This document shows, piece by piece, positions 26,494 to 35,464 of a DNA stretch of 64,000 nt. The notes under the pieces were generated by a model. It was not told where the DNA came from, made no database searches, and saw nothing but the letters and a program-made list of their open reading frames with translations. The stretch lies in NCBI GenBank assembly GCA_016187565.1, contig JACPJR010000005.1, forward strand, positions 1 to 64,000, in the 5' to 3' direction. The stretch is from Candidatus Woesearchaeota archaeon (GTDB lineage: Archaea > Nanobdellota > Nanobdellia > Woesearchaeales > JACPJR01). A program made the translations under genes and the position numbers. Each line of letters begins with the position of its first letter. Position 1 is the first letter of the stretch.

Positions 26494-28209
26494 TTAAAGT
26501 ATATAATCAGCCTTCTTCCACGTTGATTTGGTATAAGGAATTTTCGTTTCTACGGCTGTTTTTGCCTCATCATTAAAAATGCGAATAACTACATCATTGA
26601 CTAAAAGCTTATGTGTAAGTACCTCAACTCCCTCGATAATTACGAGACGAGTATTAGGGGCAAGTTGACTGGCTTTCTTTCCCCTTTTTTCTGATGAAAA
26701 GGTCGTAAGGTTAATAAGGTTTCTGTCCAAAAGCTGCTCAAGAGCAAAAGTTTTGGAGGATATATGCTCATTGCTAAGGGATTTAGCAAGCTGTTTGCTC
26801 AGTAAGACGGGTCCTATTTTCGTCCATCCATCAATAAGGACAAGGACCCGTTTCTGCACAAATAACTTTTCCTTTATTTCGCTCATAACCTTTGCAAAAG
26901 TACTTCTATTATAGGTACAGATAAATTGTACTGCTTCAGCAAGATCCTTCATGATATAATCAGGACCACCCAAATCCCCTAAAGGAAGAGGGCATCCAGA
27001 GCGGAGTAGAATGGTTCGACAGCCTGCATTTTTTCCGGTAAGTACATCCCGAGGACTATCTCCAACAAAAAAACTTCTGCTTAAATCTAGGTTGTACCTT
27101 TTCTGTGCTTTTTGAAGCATACCTATGGCTGGCTTACGACAGGTACAGGCTATTTTGTATTCAGGTCTTTCCCCCTTATGGCCCTTTTCCGGGTGATGAG
27201 GACAATACTCAATGGCATCAACATAAGCGCCAGCTTTTCTCAACAGCTTCTGCAGGAGTTCATGAATAGCATCAATTGTTTTAACATCACAGAATCCCTT
27301 AGCAATGGATGGCTGGTTTGTTGCAACAATGACGGGGATATGCGCATCATTAAGTCTTCGAATAGCACGGGCAGCACCAGAAAGAACTTTTACCTCTTCA
27401 ATGCGATGTAAATCCTCCACATAAGCATTAATAGTTCCATCTCGATCAAGAAATACCGAACTTACTCGGTTGAGGATTTTACCTTCAGCAAGATCTTGGC
27501 TCGCTTGCTTAAGCCGTTGTGTCGTTCCTATATCTCTGATGTATTCATCCGTCCTATAACCATAAACCACCATTTTCTTGTGAAGAAGTTCTGGAATAAG
27601 GTCTCGTGCAAAGTCAAATGTTCCTTGTTGAGGAATCAATGAAAAGCACTCAGGATTAAGAAGATAAAGCGCAGCATTCGTCATTGTTCCATAACGAGCA
27701 TTCCCTGGCTTATGAATTATTTTCTTAACCCTGTTTGTATCATCAAGAAGAACCACATCGCTGTCTTCTGGATGATCCGAAGAATGGACAACGAGGGTTG
27801 CCTGTGCTTTTGTTTGTTGGTGAAATTCATACAGTCTTCTGAGATTAACTGTACTGAGAACGTCACCATACAGAATGAGGACAGGAGCGTTTTCCTTGGT
27901 GAGAAAGTGAAGCCCACCAGCTGTTCCTAATGGTTCTTTTTCAATGAAATAGTCAATCATTGCATGAAATTGATGCCCATCAGTGAGGTATGCTTGAATC
28001 TGTTCTGCTAAGTATCCTGTTTTCAACAAAATTGAAGAAAAACCGTATTGTCGTGCATAGGTAAGTACATACCACAGCAAAGGCTTTCCGTCTAAAGGAA
28101 CTAAGGGCTTGGGTATGGTCTTGGTAAGTTCCCCGAGCCTGGTTCCCTTTCCACCAGCAATAATAACAACCTTGTTTTGAGAAGGATCAAAGGGGTAGGT
28201 GTTTTTCAT
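26494..28209 (-). CDS. Three-part fusion: HddC-like guanylyltransferase, GmhB-like HAD phosphatase, kinase-like C-terminal domain
   Basis: 571 residues. Residues 14-235 are a sugar-phosphate nucleotidyltransferase (VVIIAGGKGTRLGELT, LVPLDGKPLLWYVL, LILYGDVLS). Residues 250-425 are a HAD-IIIA phosphatase: nucleophile pair D255/D257 in FLDRDGTI, GmhB-type zinc ligands C336, H338, C355, C357, and FVGDSPRDVLTGKNAG. Residues 450-571 resemble a uridine kinase/NadR-like P-loop domain, but the Walker A lysine is lost (GWTKIGPVLLS), so it may only bind. The first two parts match the last two chemical steps to GDP-D-glycero-alpha-D-manno-heptose. Together with HddA and GmhA downstream, the full pathway is present. 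Confidence 0.88.
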   Translation of the reverse strand: MKNTYPFDPSQNKVVIIAGGKGTRLGELTKTIPKPLVPLDGKPLLWYVLTYARQYGFSSILLKTGYLAEQIQAYLTDGHQFHAMIDYFIEKEPLGTAGGLHFLTKENAPVLILYGDVLSTVNLRRLYEFHQQTKAQATLVVHSSDHPEDSDVVLLDDTNRVKKIIHKPGNARYGTMTNAALYLLNPECFSLIPQQGTFDFARDLIPELLHKKMVVYGYRTDEYIRDIGTTQRLKQASQDLAEGKILNRVSSVFLDRDGTINAYVEDLHRIEEVKVLSGAARAIRRLNDAHIPVIVATNQPSIAKGFCDVKTIDAIHELLQKLLRKAGAYVDAIEYCPHHPEKGHKGERPEYKIACTCRKPAIGMLQKAQKRYNLDLSRSFFVGDSPRDVLTGKNAGCRTILLRSGCPLPLGDLGGPDYIMKDLAEAVQFICTYNRSTFAKVMSEIKEKLFVQKRVLVLIDGWTKIGPVLLSKQLAKSLSNEHISSKTFALEQLLDRNLINLTTFSSEKRGKKASQLAPNTRLVIIEGVEVLTHKLLVNDVVIRIFNDEAKTAVETKIPYTKSTWKKADYIL

Positions 28210-28261
28210 AAGGTGCTCTACTCTTCTATTTGTTTTTGGATAACAGTTATTAACTGATTAG

Positions 28262-28984
28262 TTACATCTTTTTGAAATCATATCGGGTTGTTCTGATTTT
28301 CCACATGTCTTTGAGGAATTGGACAATAACATGAGAAGTAGTGAAGTTACTGATAGCTGAATCAACCCATCGTACAGGTATCTCCTTTATTGAAAATCCC
28401 ATCTTTCTGGCAATATAAAGAATTTCCACATCGAATGCACTCGATTTAATGGTTTGCCGATCAAATATAACCTTAGTTTTGTGGTGAAACATTTTGAATC
28501 CGCATTGGGTGTCCTTATAGGGTAGTCCCAGAAGAAGATATTTTATCATTGAAAAACCATTGCTGAGAAATGTCTTAGACCACTTTTTTTCTACGTGGGA
28601 TTCCTTTAAGCCACGAGAGGCAATACAGATATCATAGTGGTCGATATATTCAAAAAAATGGTCTATTTCGGTCAACGGCGTACTTAAATCTGCATCGTAA
28701 AACAGTAAAAGATCATACTGTGCTGCAAGCATTCCTTTACGTACAGAAAAACCTTTCTGGAGTCTGGTGGAATTAACCAGTAACCGTAATTCTGGATGAT
28801 GAGGCAAATGCTCTTGGATAAGAGGAATGGTCTTGTCACCAGCATCATCAGCAACAAAAATAATTTCAAAAGCATGAATTCTTGAATTCTTCCTCAGGTA
28901 ATCCAATGACTCCTGAATACAACGAACGATATTTTTTTCTTCTCTATAGGTTGGGATAACGATGGAAAGGGTGTACTGTTTCAT
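28262..28984 (-). CDS. GT2 glycosyltransferase, dolichyl-phosphate glucosyltransferase (Alg5)-like
   Basis: 240 residues. LSIVIPTYREEKNIVRCI, FVADDAGDKTIPLI, VNSTRLQKGFSVRKGMLAAQ, LLFYDADLSTPLTEI and ASRGLKESHVEKKWSKTFLS follow the Alg5/DPG synthase layout, with PYKDTQCGFKMFHHKT near residue 160 and IKEIPVRWVDS close to the end. It should make a polyprenyl-phosphate sugar. Located between the fusion gene and the GT-C-like membrane protein, which may use its product. Confidence 0.87.
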   Translation of the reverse strand: MKQYTLSIVIPTYREEKNIVRCIQESLDYLRKNSRIHAFEIIFVADDAGDKTIPLIQEHLPHHPELRLLVNSTRLQKGFSVRKGMLAAQYDLLLFYDADLSTPLTEIDHFFEYIDHYDICIASRGLKESHVEKKWSKTFLSNGFSMIKYLLLGLPYKDTQCGFKMFHHKTKVIFDRQTIKSSAFDVEILYIARKMGFSIKEIPVRWVDSAISNFTTSHVIVQFLKDMWKIRTTRYDFKKM

Positions 28985-29005
28985 GATCGTTTTGAGGAGT
29001 TAAGC

Positions 29006-30901
29006 CTATGGAAGATTGATGACGTATAATTTTGCAACAGGTCTACCATTGGATTCATAACTCCATACCTCGGTAAGGTAGTTATTTAAATCTGGATTCC
29101 ATGGCTGAGTAAAATTGTGATAATTATCAGGCGTAAGGTACATAATCTGAAGACGGACCGCATCAGGGTTATTTTGTGCGCTTGGCTCAAAGATGCCTTC
29201 TCGGACAAGATAGGTTATACCAGCAAGATCTAAAATTCTTTGTCTTTCTTCACTATATTCAAATCGAAGAGGATCATAAAAGCCTACAAGTTGTCCTTTA
29301 TCATTGATGAGATATTCACTGTTAAACCAATACTCATCCCAATAAAGATACATCGGAAGGCCATAACGAGCATATTCTCTCAGAAGCTGCTCTCTGGCTA
29401 GACTATTGTTACCGTAGAGTATAATCGCTGCATCCATCCAGTAGTTTTGAAAATCTCCGAACATAAAAAAATGTGACTGTCTTCCAGTAATTAACTTCGC
29501 TCCAAGAAGCCCGTGAAGAGCAAAACTGAGCTCATTTGTTGAGAGAATAAGCATGTTGGTTGAATCTATCTTCTCTTGTTGTACAAACTCCTGCAATACC
29601 TTGTAGTTAGGTGGTAGCTCCTGATATCCTATCTGAAAGAATCTATCCTTTCTGAGGTTTTGTAATGCATTCAGATTCGTAAGAAAAACTATTACGATTA
29701 AGATAACAGCAATACCTCGGACAATCCACTTTCCTTCCAGAGATGACAAACGGACCTGGGAAAGAATGGTAAGAAGAAGTCCCAGAAAGATAGCCTTAAA
29801 AAACATCAGCAAAAAGGGGATCATGTGGCCTGTACTGAGATGCTTGTGAAAGAGTGGAACCGTAAGGAGATAATGAAAAATAAGAGCCATAACACTGAGG
29901 AATATCCACAACCCATATTGCCGGAGATTACTTTTTTTCATAAAAAATAAAAAAATAAGACCCGTAACAAGACTGAGGGTTAAAACAGTTGGCAACCATC
30001 CATTGAATGAAAAGATTCTTCCAAGATAAATGGGCGTATATCTCCAATAATTAGCACTTTTGGTCAGATCAACATGAACATCAAACTTTTTGGCGTTGAT
30101 AGCATCTCCGTAAGTAAAAATAATCTCACGCCACCATCCCAGAGAGAGAATAACGACTAAAGTAAGGAGCACCATAAGCAAAGCAATAAGCGTTTTAAGT
30201 TTCCATGATTGCTTTGAGATTCCTCCAAAAAAGAAGAATCCAAAAAAGAAGAATAGATACATGATAAAGGGCGCCATTGCATGGATGTGTGCATAAACAA
30301 TAAAAAAGATCATGAGACTGAGCGAAATAAGTATAAACTTCTTGTCCCAGAGATTACGGTATGATTCAATGAGTCGCAAACGCTCAAAAAACACCAGCAT
30401 ATGCAAGAGAAGGTAGGGTGTGAGTACATTCATAATGGCATTGTATTTAAAATAAGGGGCATTGGTATATTCAAAGGTCAGCACAGCCAACAGAAGAGCA
30501 ATTATTTCTCCAGTAAATATTTTTCGGTAGAGCAAGAACCAACCACCAAGACCAACAGCGATAAAAATATACGACAGAGGAAGAACGACCTTCCATGATT
30601 CAAAGAAATCAAGGCCAAACAGTTTACTGAAAACCATACGAAGATAAAAATAAAATTTAGGTGTTGTTTGGGGCAATCCTAGATATCCATGTGAGCCGCT
30701 TTGCCATGTCTGTGAAGGATTATTGATGAGATCCAGCACAGCACCATTCTCGTGATAATAATCACAGCCATACAGGCAGGTAGGGATCTGTTTGAGATCC
30801 TTTGTTACCAGAAAAAGGTTTATCCAATAAGCTCCTATAATCAACAAAAGAATGAACCAACAATACCACTTTTTGATAAAGGTTGTGCCAGAAAGCATCA
30901 T
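29006..30901 (-). CDS. Multi-spanning membrane protein, GT-C-like (uncertain)
   Basis: 631 residues with about 11 hydrophobic segments over residues 14-430, then a soluble C-terminal part of about 200 residues. An early extracytoplasmic loop carries CLYGCDYYHENGAVLDL, which resembles the acidic first loop of GT-C enzymes that use dolichyl-phosphate sugars. I do not see a signature that fixes the family. It overlaps the AglB gene by 4 bp (ATGA), so it is co-translated with the oligosaccharyltransferase. A role in outer-face sugar addition to the lipid-linked glycan is inference. Confidence 0.65.
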   Translation of the reverse strand: MMLSGTTFIKKWYCWFILLLIIGAYWINLFLVTKDLKQIPTCLYGCDYYHENGAVLDLINNPSQTWQSGSHGYLGLPQTTPKFYFYLRMVFSKLFGLDFFESWKVVLPLSYIFIAVGLGGWFLLYRKIFTGEIIALLLAVLTFEYTNAPYFKYNAIMNVLTPYLLLHMLVFFERLRLIESYRNLWDKKFILISLSLMIFFIVYAHIHAMAPFIMYLFFFFGFFFFGGISKQSWKLKTLIALLMVLLTLVVILSLGWWREIIFTYGDAINAKKFDVHVDLTKSANYWRYTPIYLGRIFSFNGWLPTVLTLSLVTGLIFLFFMKKSNLRQYGLWIFLSVMALIFHYLLTVPLFHKHLSTGHMIPFLLMFFKAIFLGLLLTILSQVRLSSLEGKWIVRGIAVILIVIVFLTNLNALQNLRKDRFFQIGYQELPPNYKVLQEFVQQEKIDSTNMLILSTNELSFALHGLLGAKLITGRQSHFFMFGDFQNYWMDAAIILYGNNSLAREQLLREYARYGLPMYLYWDEYWFNSEYLINDKGQLVGFYDPLRFEYSEERQRILDLAGITYLVREGIFEPSAQNNPDAVRLQIMYLTPDNYHNFTQPWNPDLNNYLTEVWSYESNGRPVAKLYVINLP

Positions 30902-33729
30902 CCCTCAGGCTGTTCGCTCGTAGCAAGGCTCGTATCAAGACATTCCCACGTTACTTTCCATACATAGATATCTTCTCCGGTAAAGGAAGTTCGGTGACTG
31001 AAGGGTTCAAAACAGTCCATACCCTCCCCTTCAAAGAAAAACAATCTTGTAAAGGTGCTTTTTGCCAATTGAGGTGCTGATAAGATACTGATATAGTTAT
31101 CTCCCCTAGGAATAAGAAGTACACTTGCAGGAACCGTAGCATCTGTAAACACCTTCTCTTCAAAAGTGCCATCCTTACCGATGTATACTAACGACTGAGG
31201 ACGTTGCCTTCCTCCTTGAGTATTCACAAATGCATTGTAATCTGTAAGATTAAGCTCAAGACCATTACCACACATAACCGTGACATTGTCTCGTCTGCCG
31301 CAGTTGGCTAATCCAGAAAGATAACTTGGCCAGGGAGCAATCCAATAGTTAGGATCTGCTGTTTGAATCTCTTGGTAAACCTGTGTTGCCGCCTGTTCAG
31401 AAAGGTTAAATTCCTCACGGAGGATCTGCAAACCACTACTTCGATCTTTTCCATTAACGAGGTTGTACATTTTTGCACGAGTAAAGTCCCAACTACCAAA
31501 GTGCGCCCATACACCACTTTTACCAACCATATCCTCGCTGGTAATGTAATAATTTTCTGGCGGTTGGCAGTGCGAATATTGAAGGACTCCCTCAACTTGA
31601 TCTGGCTCAAGGTAAGTAGCTAATACCTTGGCTGCTGCAGCTCGGTCAAGGAGAATAATTTCATTTAAAATATCAATTGATTTAACCGTATCATTGAGGT
31701 AACTATCTAACTTCCAGAATGCATCATTATTGCCACAATCGACCATACGGAGGATTCCAACGGTCTTTCTCTCGTCATCAGTAAGAAGGCTTTTTCCAAC
31801 CCAATAGGCCATATGCGTATCTTGGCCAGCGCCATCAAAGGTAACTCTTCTATCTGTTAATGTAATAAACCAATGACCGAAGTCCCACCAGGAATTAACA
31901 ATAGCATCAGGAGGCGTCTTTTCTTTAATTTCAATAAGGGAATCATACCATGCATCGTGAATGTTCGGGATTTCGCTAACAGCCAGACTTCGTGCTGCAT
32001 TTAAGGGCTTAATGAGGAGGAGTAACAACAAAAAGATCATAATAAGTCTTGCGAAGAAGAGATTAACTTTTAATTCTCGACTAACCCATGAACTAATAGT
32101 CTGATACAGGATTCCCAATCCGCACCCAAGGGCAATGGCAAATGCAGGAACAAGAAGCATGATGAACCTTACTCCTTTAGTACTTGCATAGATCGTTCCA
32201 ATAAACCATAGCGTGAGAAGAAGAGCATTCTTCACATAGATGTCGCGCCTTCCCTGTGCATCCTTCTTAAAAAAGCTCAGAACAATACCAACAAGCGCAA
32301 GGGCAAAAAGAAGATTTCCCCCAAGATTTTGGACAATGTCCCTAAATGAGGCTTCATTAAGTTCAGCAACCGTTGTCTGAATATTTGGCCAAAGTGTTGT
32401 CTTTGCCACAGCCTTAATAAGGGTAAAACTCAAAGGGCTGGTAAAGGCAGAAAGAAACACATCCACGTTGTAAAAAAGTGTTACAAAGATACCGGAAAAA
32501 ACAAGGTAAAGAGCAACAAAGAGCAGCGTATTTTTTATGTGTGGATACAAGAGAAATTCTCGAACATTCTTTTTGAGAAGATCAAAATGACGTATGGCAA
32601 GATAGAGAAGATATAATCCCATCGTTGCAAGGATAAAATCAAAAATATACCACCAGCCTCCCCAGGCAAACGCAAAGAGACCAACGCTTAGTCCGGTAAG
32701 GCTTGCAAGAAGGGTTTTTAACTTGAGATTGTCAGTTTCAAATGCCTGTAATGAAAGCCAGGTGATAAGGAGCGGAAAGAAAACAGGGTACGGATCTGTA
32801 TCTGGGGCCCCCCCTATAGTTCTTCCTAAAAACGCAGGATGAACAGCAACAAGAAATGCAGCAACAAAGCCACCAAAATTATTGCTTAATTTTCTTCCAA
32901 TAAAAAAGGCTGGAATAACGGCTAATGCTGAAATAATGACCGGAGCATAAAAGAAAGTTCCCACAAGTGTTACATCAGGGTTAAAAACATGGACAATTTT
33001 GTAGACATAAGCACCAAAATAGGTATGGAAGGTCATCTCTGTCTGTGAGCCGATAGGAGCCATACGTTCTCCATCCCAGCTGATTTTTTCCTTTTTTGAT
33101 GCATATGCATCATTTGGATACATTAAATCAACAGCTTCAGGTACCTGGCTTGGATCGAGATAGGTTGTTCCTGCATGACCGTACTGGAGGTAATTTTCAA
33201 TATGGCGCTGAAAAAAGTAAGGATCAATAGAGAGAAGATACGTTAAGCCGTTTTCATCTTGGAATTGCGACTTAAAATACATTGAGGTCTGCTGAATCTG
33301 CTGGTCAAGTTCTTGTCCCCGTTCAGTACGAATTTTTTGCAGTTCTTGCTCAACAAGTGTACTCCGAGTCTGTTCAGGAAGATTAGGATACTGCTGATTG
33401 ATCTGCACACCTATTTGATTTCGTAGGTTTTCATAAACCGCAGAAGCTGCCCATTGATCAGTAATAGGTAAGTAGGCTGGCTGGACTCTGAGATAGATTG
33501 AGAAAATAAGGGGAATAAGGATTAAAAAAATAGGTGAATATTTCTTGGCAATCTGCCAGAATCGGCCAAAGTCAATCTTAACTTCCTCTGAACCTTCTTG
33601 TTTTGGTTCTTTTGCCCCAGCATTATCCTGCTTGCCTGCAGCACTTCCTTTCTTATGAAACCATTGCTTTATCTTAGAAAAATCAACAACAATCTCCTCT
33701 TCTTCTGGAACATGCTTATCGGTTGTCAT
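30898..33729 (-). CDS. aglB: Oligosaccharyltransferase, STT3/AglB
   Basis: 943 residues. A charged cytoplasmic N-terminus precedes the first membrane helix (about 66-85). The external loop has SIDPYFFQRHIENYL, with the metal-binding Asp, and GGAPDTDPYPVFFPLL is the second DxD motif. About 12 further helices run to residue 585. The soluble domain opens with the catalytic WWDFGHW (W around residue 613) that recognises the Asn-x-Ser/Thr site. It transfers glycan from dolichol to Asn outside the membrane. The locus is the supply line for it. The N-terminal extension of some 65 residues, acidic and Lys/Gly-rich, is longer than usual. Confidence 0.96.
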   Translation of the reverse strand: MTTDKHVPEEEEIVVDFSKIKQWFHKKGSAAGKQDNAGAKEPKQEGSEEVKIDFGRFWQIAKKYSPIFLILIPLIFSIYLRVQPAYLPITDQWAASAVYENLRNQIGVQINQQYPNLPEQTRSTLVEQELQKIRTERGQELDQQIQQTSMYFKSQFQDENGLTYLLSIDPYFFQRHIENYLQYGHAGTTYLDPSQVPEAVDLMYPNDAYASKKEKISWDGERMAPIGSQTEMTFHTYFGAYVYKIVHVFNPDVTLVGTFFYAPVIISALAVIPAFFIGRKLSNNFGGFVAAFLVAVHPAFLGRTIGGAPDTDPYPVFFPLLITWLSLQAFETDNLKLKTLLASLTGLSVGLFAFAWGGWWYIFDFILATMGLYLLYLAIRHFDLLKKNVREFLLYPHIKNTLLFVALYLVFSGIFVTLFYNVDVFLSAFTSPLSFTLIKAVAKTTLWPNIQTTVAELNEASFRDIVQNLGGNLLFALALVGIVLSFFKKDAQGRRDIYVKNALLLTLWFIGTIYASTKGVRFIMLLVPAFAIALGCGLGILYQTISSWVSRELKVNLFFARLIMIFLLLLLLIKPLNAARSLAVSEIPNIHDAWYDSLIEIKEKTPPDAIVNSWWDFGHWFITLTDRRVTFDGAGQDTHMAYWVGKSLLTDDERKTVGILRMVDCGNNDAFWKLDSYLNDTVKSIDILNEIILLDRAAAAKVLATYLEPDQVEGVLQYSHCQPPENYYITSEDMVGKSGVWAHFGSWDFTRAKMYNLVNGKDRSSGLQILREEFNLSEQAATQVYQEIQTADPNYWIAPWPSYLSGLANCGRRDNVTVMCGNGLELNLTDYNAFVNTQGGRQRPQSLVYIGKDGTFEEKVFTDATVPASVLLIPRGDNYISILSAPQLAKSTFTRLFFFEGEGMDCFEPFSHRTSFTGEDIYVWKVTWECLDTSLATSEQPEG

Positions 33730-33784
33730 CTGGTCTAGTGTGATAACAGGTATGAATAAAAATGGTTTTTCCCTCGTTAAGAGT

Positions 33785-33982
33785 TCAAAACTTCTTAAAT
33801 TTTGCTGCGGTGTCTACCAGATCAACATGACCTAAGAAGAGTCCTCTACAGCAATAGCGCTCCAAGCCTAAACTATCCATTACTTTCTTCCGGTCTTCTC
33901 CGCTCGTTACACGTTCTTGATACTCTTCCCAAAGATGAGCTACCGGTTTTCCGCAACTCACACATCGAATTGGAATCATCAT
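33785..33982 (-). CDS. rpoN: DNA-directed RNA polymerase subunit N (Rpb10)
   Basis: 65 residues. IPIRCVSCGKPVAHLW opens the Rpb10 zinc ribbon (CxxC near the start), paired with the atypical adjacent cysteines of LERYCCRGLFLGHVDLVD. A core subunit of archaeal RNA polymerase, so this gene marks the genome as archaeal. It lies 55 bases upstream of AglB and on the same strand. Start could be the second Met. Confidence 0.95.
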   Translation of the reverse strand: MMIPIRCVSCGKPVAHLWEEYQERVTSGEDRKKVMDSLGLERYCCRGLFLGHVDLVDTAAKFKKF

Positions 33983-34039
33983 GGTAACTACCCCCCTGCC
34001 GTATTGTCAACAAAAACAGAAACAGGATTTGATGGATCT

Positions 34040-34654
34040 TTATAAAGGTTTCGTAGAATCTTTTCTTCCATGAGCAGCATAAGTCTCCTGCATGGTTTTC
34101 ATTGTTGTCTTTCCAATAAACGAAAGAAGTAAGGGATGATTTCCTAATGCCTGTATTTTTTCCTGAGACGATCCTTTATCAAATTCTAACGCGTATTTTT
34201 GTATTCCTTGTTGAATCTTCTGTAATAAAAATTTGCTCTCTTTATCTAGTTTAGCTACTAAATCAAGCACTAAGATTTCATTCGTGATTCCATCCCTAAA
34301 TTGTTCCAACTCACCCAAAATATTTTTTGTTAGATAAATAAATCCTAATATTGCCTTCCGATATTCTTCTTCATTCAACACATCAATGCGAATTCGAAGT
34401 TGTCCAATCCCTTCTGTATGAAACTTAAACTGTAGATGTGGGAACGCGTGCTTTGCAGGAGGTAAATGGTGCTCAATAGCATAATCTCTATGTATTATCT
34501 TTGCATATTCATATCTTGTTGTAATCCTTAAGGAATAATCCTCCTCGGTGATTTCTATACTTGGTTTCTCTTTAATAACTACCCGTATTTTTGAGTCTGG
34601 ATCATCGAGGATATATTTCCTGAAATAAATCTTTGTGAAATGAAATGGCTTCAT
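34040..34654 (-). CDS. Conserved-looking protein of unknown function
   Basis: 204 residues, no membrane segment or signal peptide. I do not recognise it. It is rich in charged residues, with a helical C-terminal third (EILVLDLVAKLDKESKFLLQ onward) and a beta-rich N-terminal half with many aromatic and Arg residues (SLRITTRYEYAKIIHRDY). Its ATG follows the stop of the preceding gene by one base (TAAGATG), so the pair is one translational unit. The partner carries an antitoxin-like head, so the two may act together. Confidence 0.55.
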   Translation of the reverse strand: MKPFHFTKIYFRKYILDDPDSKIRVVIKEKPSIEITEEDYSLRITTRYEYAKIIHRDYAIEHHLPPAKHAFPHLQFKFHTEGIGQLRIRIDVLNEEEYRKAILGFIYLTKNILGELEQFRDGITNEILVLDLVAKLDKESKFLLQKIQQGIQKYALEFDKGSSQEKIQALGNHPLLLSFIGKTTMKTMQETYAAHGRKDSTKPL

Positions 34655-34655
34655 C

Positions 34656-35288
34656 TTACTTAAAGGTAATTCCTTGTTCTTTTTGAAACTTTGCGGCTAA
34701 CGATTTCTGTATTCTCTGCTTCCATGCTTCTGGTGGAATTTCAACTTCACTTAGTCTAAGAGGTTCTTCAATATCCGCATGAAAAGATTCCTCGCTTAGA
34801 TTACCATCATAATACAATTGACGGTAATAACCAATACTCAATTCGTGTAAAACTTTTATTCTAAATTCTCTATAGAGAGCCAGGCTGAGTGCACCGATAT
34901 ATACTTCCATAAAAAACCTTGAATAATGCTTGTGTATATTGTCTACTCCAAAGAAGGTTGATGGTGATAACACTTGTTTCCTAAAGAAAATTTTTTTTAT
35001 CTTTAGGTCAAGAATAAAATCTTCTTTGTTTGATTTTACATCGTTATATTCATATTCAAAAGCAATGGACTCACCATAAGCGAGCGTGAAGAATCCAACT
35101 TTCCTTTTGTACTGAATTGCCTTAAGGTTACTATCTCCCACAGATTGACTTCGCTCTTGAAGCAGTTCTCTAATCACATCATTAAAACTATCGTTTTCTC
35201 CTTTCAAATGCCTAAGCGTATCCCACACTCGAGACTCTACTTTAATTGTTTTCATCCTTCTTGGAAACGGTGTTGGTATCGTATTCAT
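34656..35288 (-). CDS. Protein with VapB-like N-terminus and unknown C-terminal domain
   Basis: About 210 residues. Residues 12-45 (MKTIKVESRVWDTLRHLKGE, then SFNDVIRELLQER) match the DUF217/VapB-type antitoxin head that many archaea use as a short DNA-binding or dimerisation strand-helix-helix. The remaining 160 residues are unknown, with many aromatic residues and a central long helix. I start at MNTIPTP because a TATA-like box (TATAAA, 35315-35320) lies 29 nt before it, giving a leaderless message; an ATG further downstream is also possible. It pairs with the next gene, one base apart. Confidence 0.6.
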   Translation of the reverse strand: MNTIPTPFPRRMKTIKVESRVWDTLRHLKGENDSFNDVIRELLQERSQSVGDSNLKAIQYKRKVGFFTLAYGESIAFEYEYNDVKSNKEDFILDLKIKKIFFRKQVLSPSTFFGVDNIHKHYSRFFMEVYIGALSLALYREFRIKVLHELSIGYYRQLYYDGNLSEESFHADIEEPLRLSEVEIPPEAWKQRIQKSLAAKFQKEQGITFK

Positions 35289-35312
35289 GTTAAGGTCTAC
35301 TAGGGTATTTGG

Positions 35313-35321
35313 TGTATAAAG
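35313..35321 (-). promoter_or_regulatory. TATA box for the VapB-head gene
   Basis: TATAAA on the + strand reads TTTATA on the transcribed strand, centred 29 nt before MNTIPTP. The spacing suits a leaderless archaeal message. Confidence 0.45.
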
Positions 35322-35431
35322 TAGAATGGTAAACATATATATAAACTTTTCTATTTATTTATAAATAAATTGCTACAGTTGGTCTAGTGGATATACGTGA
35401 AAGCTAGAAGTTCACTCCTTGCACTTAAGGA

Positions 35432-35442
35432 AGATTTATATA
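35432..35442 (+). promoter_or_regulatory. TATA box for the PfkB kinase gene
   Basis: GATTTATATAT centred about 27 nt upstream of the ATG, with no Shine-Dalgarno. This fits leaderless transcription. Confidence 0.6.
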
Positions 35443-35464
35443 TCCTGTCTTCTCAGAGATAAGC

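Noticed and set aside
26494-26860. C-terminal part of the fusion as an active uridine kinase
   Set aside because: The Walker A Lys-Ser/Thr is replaced by Pro-Val (GWTKIGPVLL), so ATP use is not supported by the sequence.
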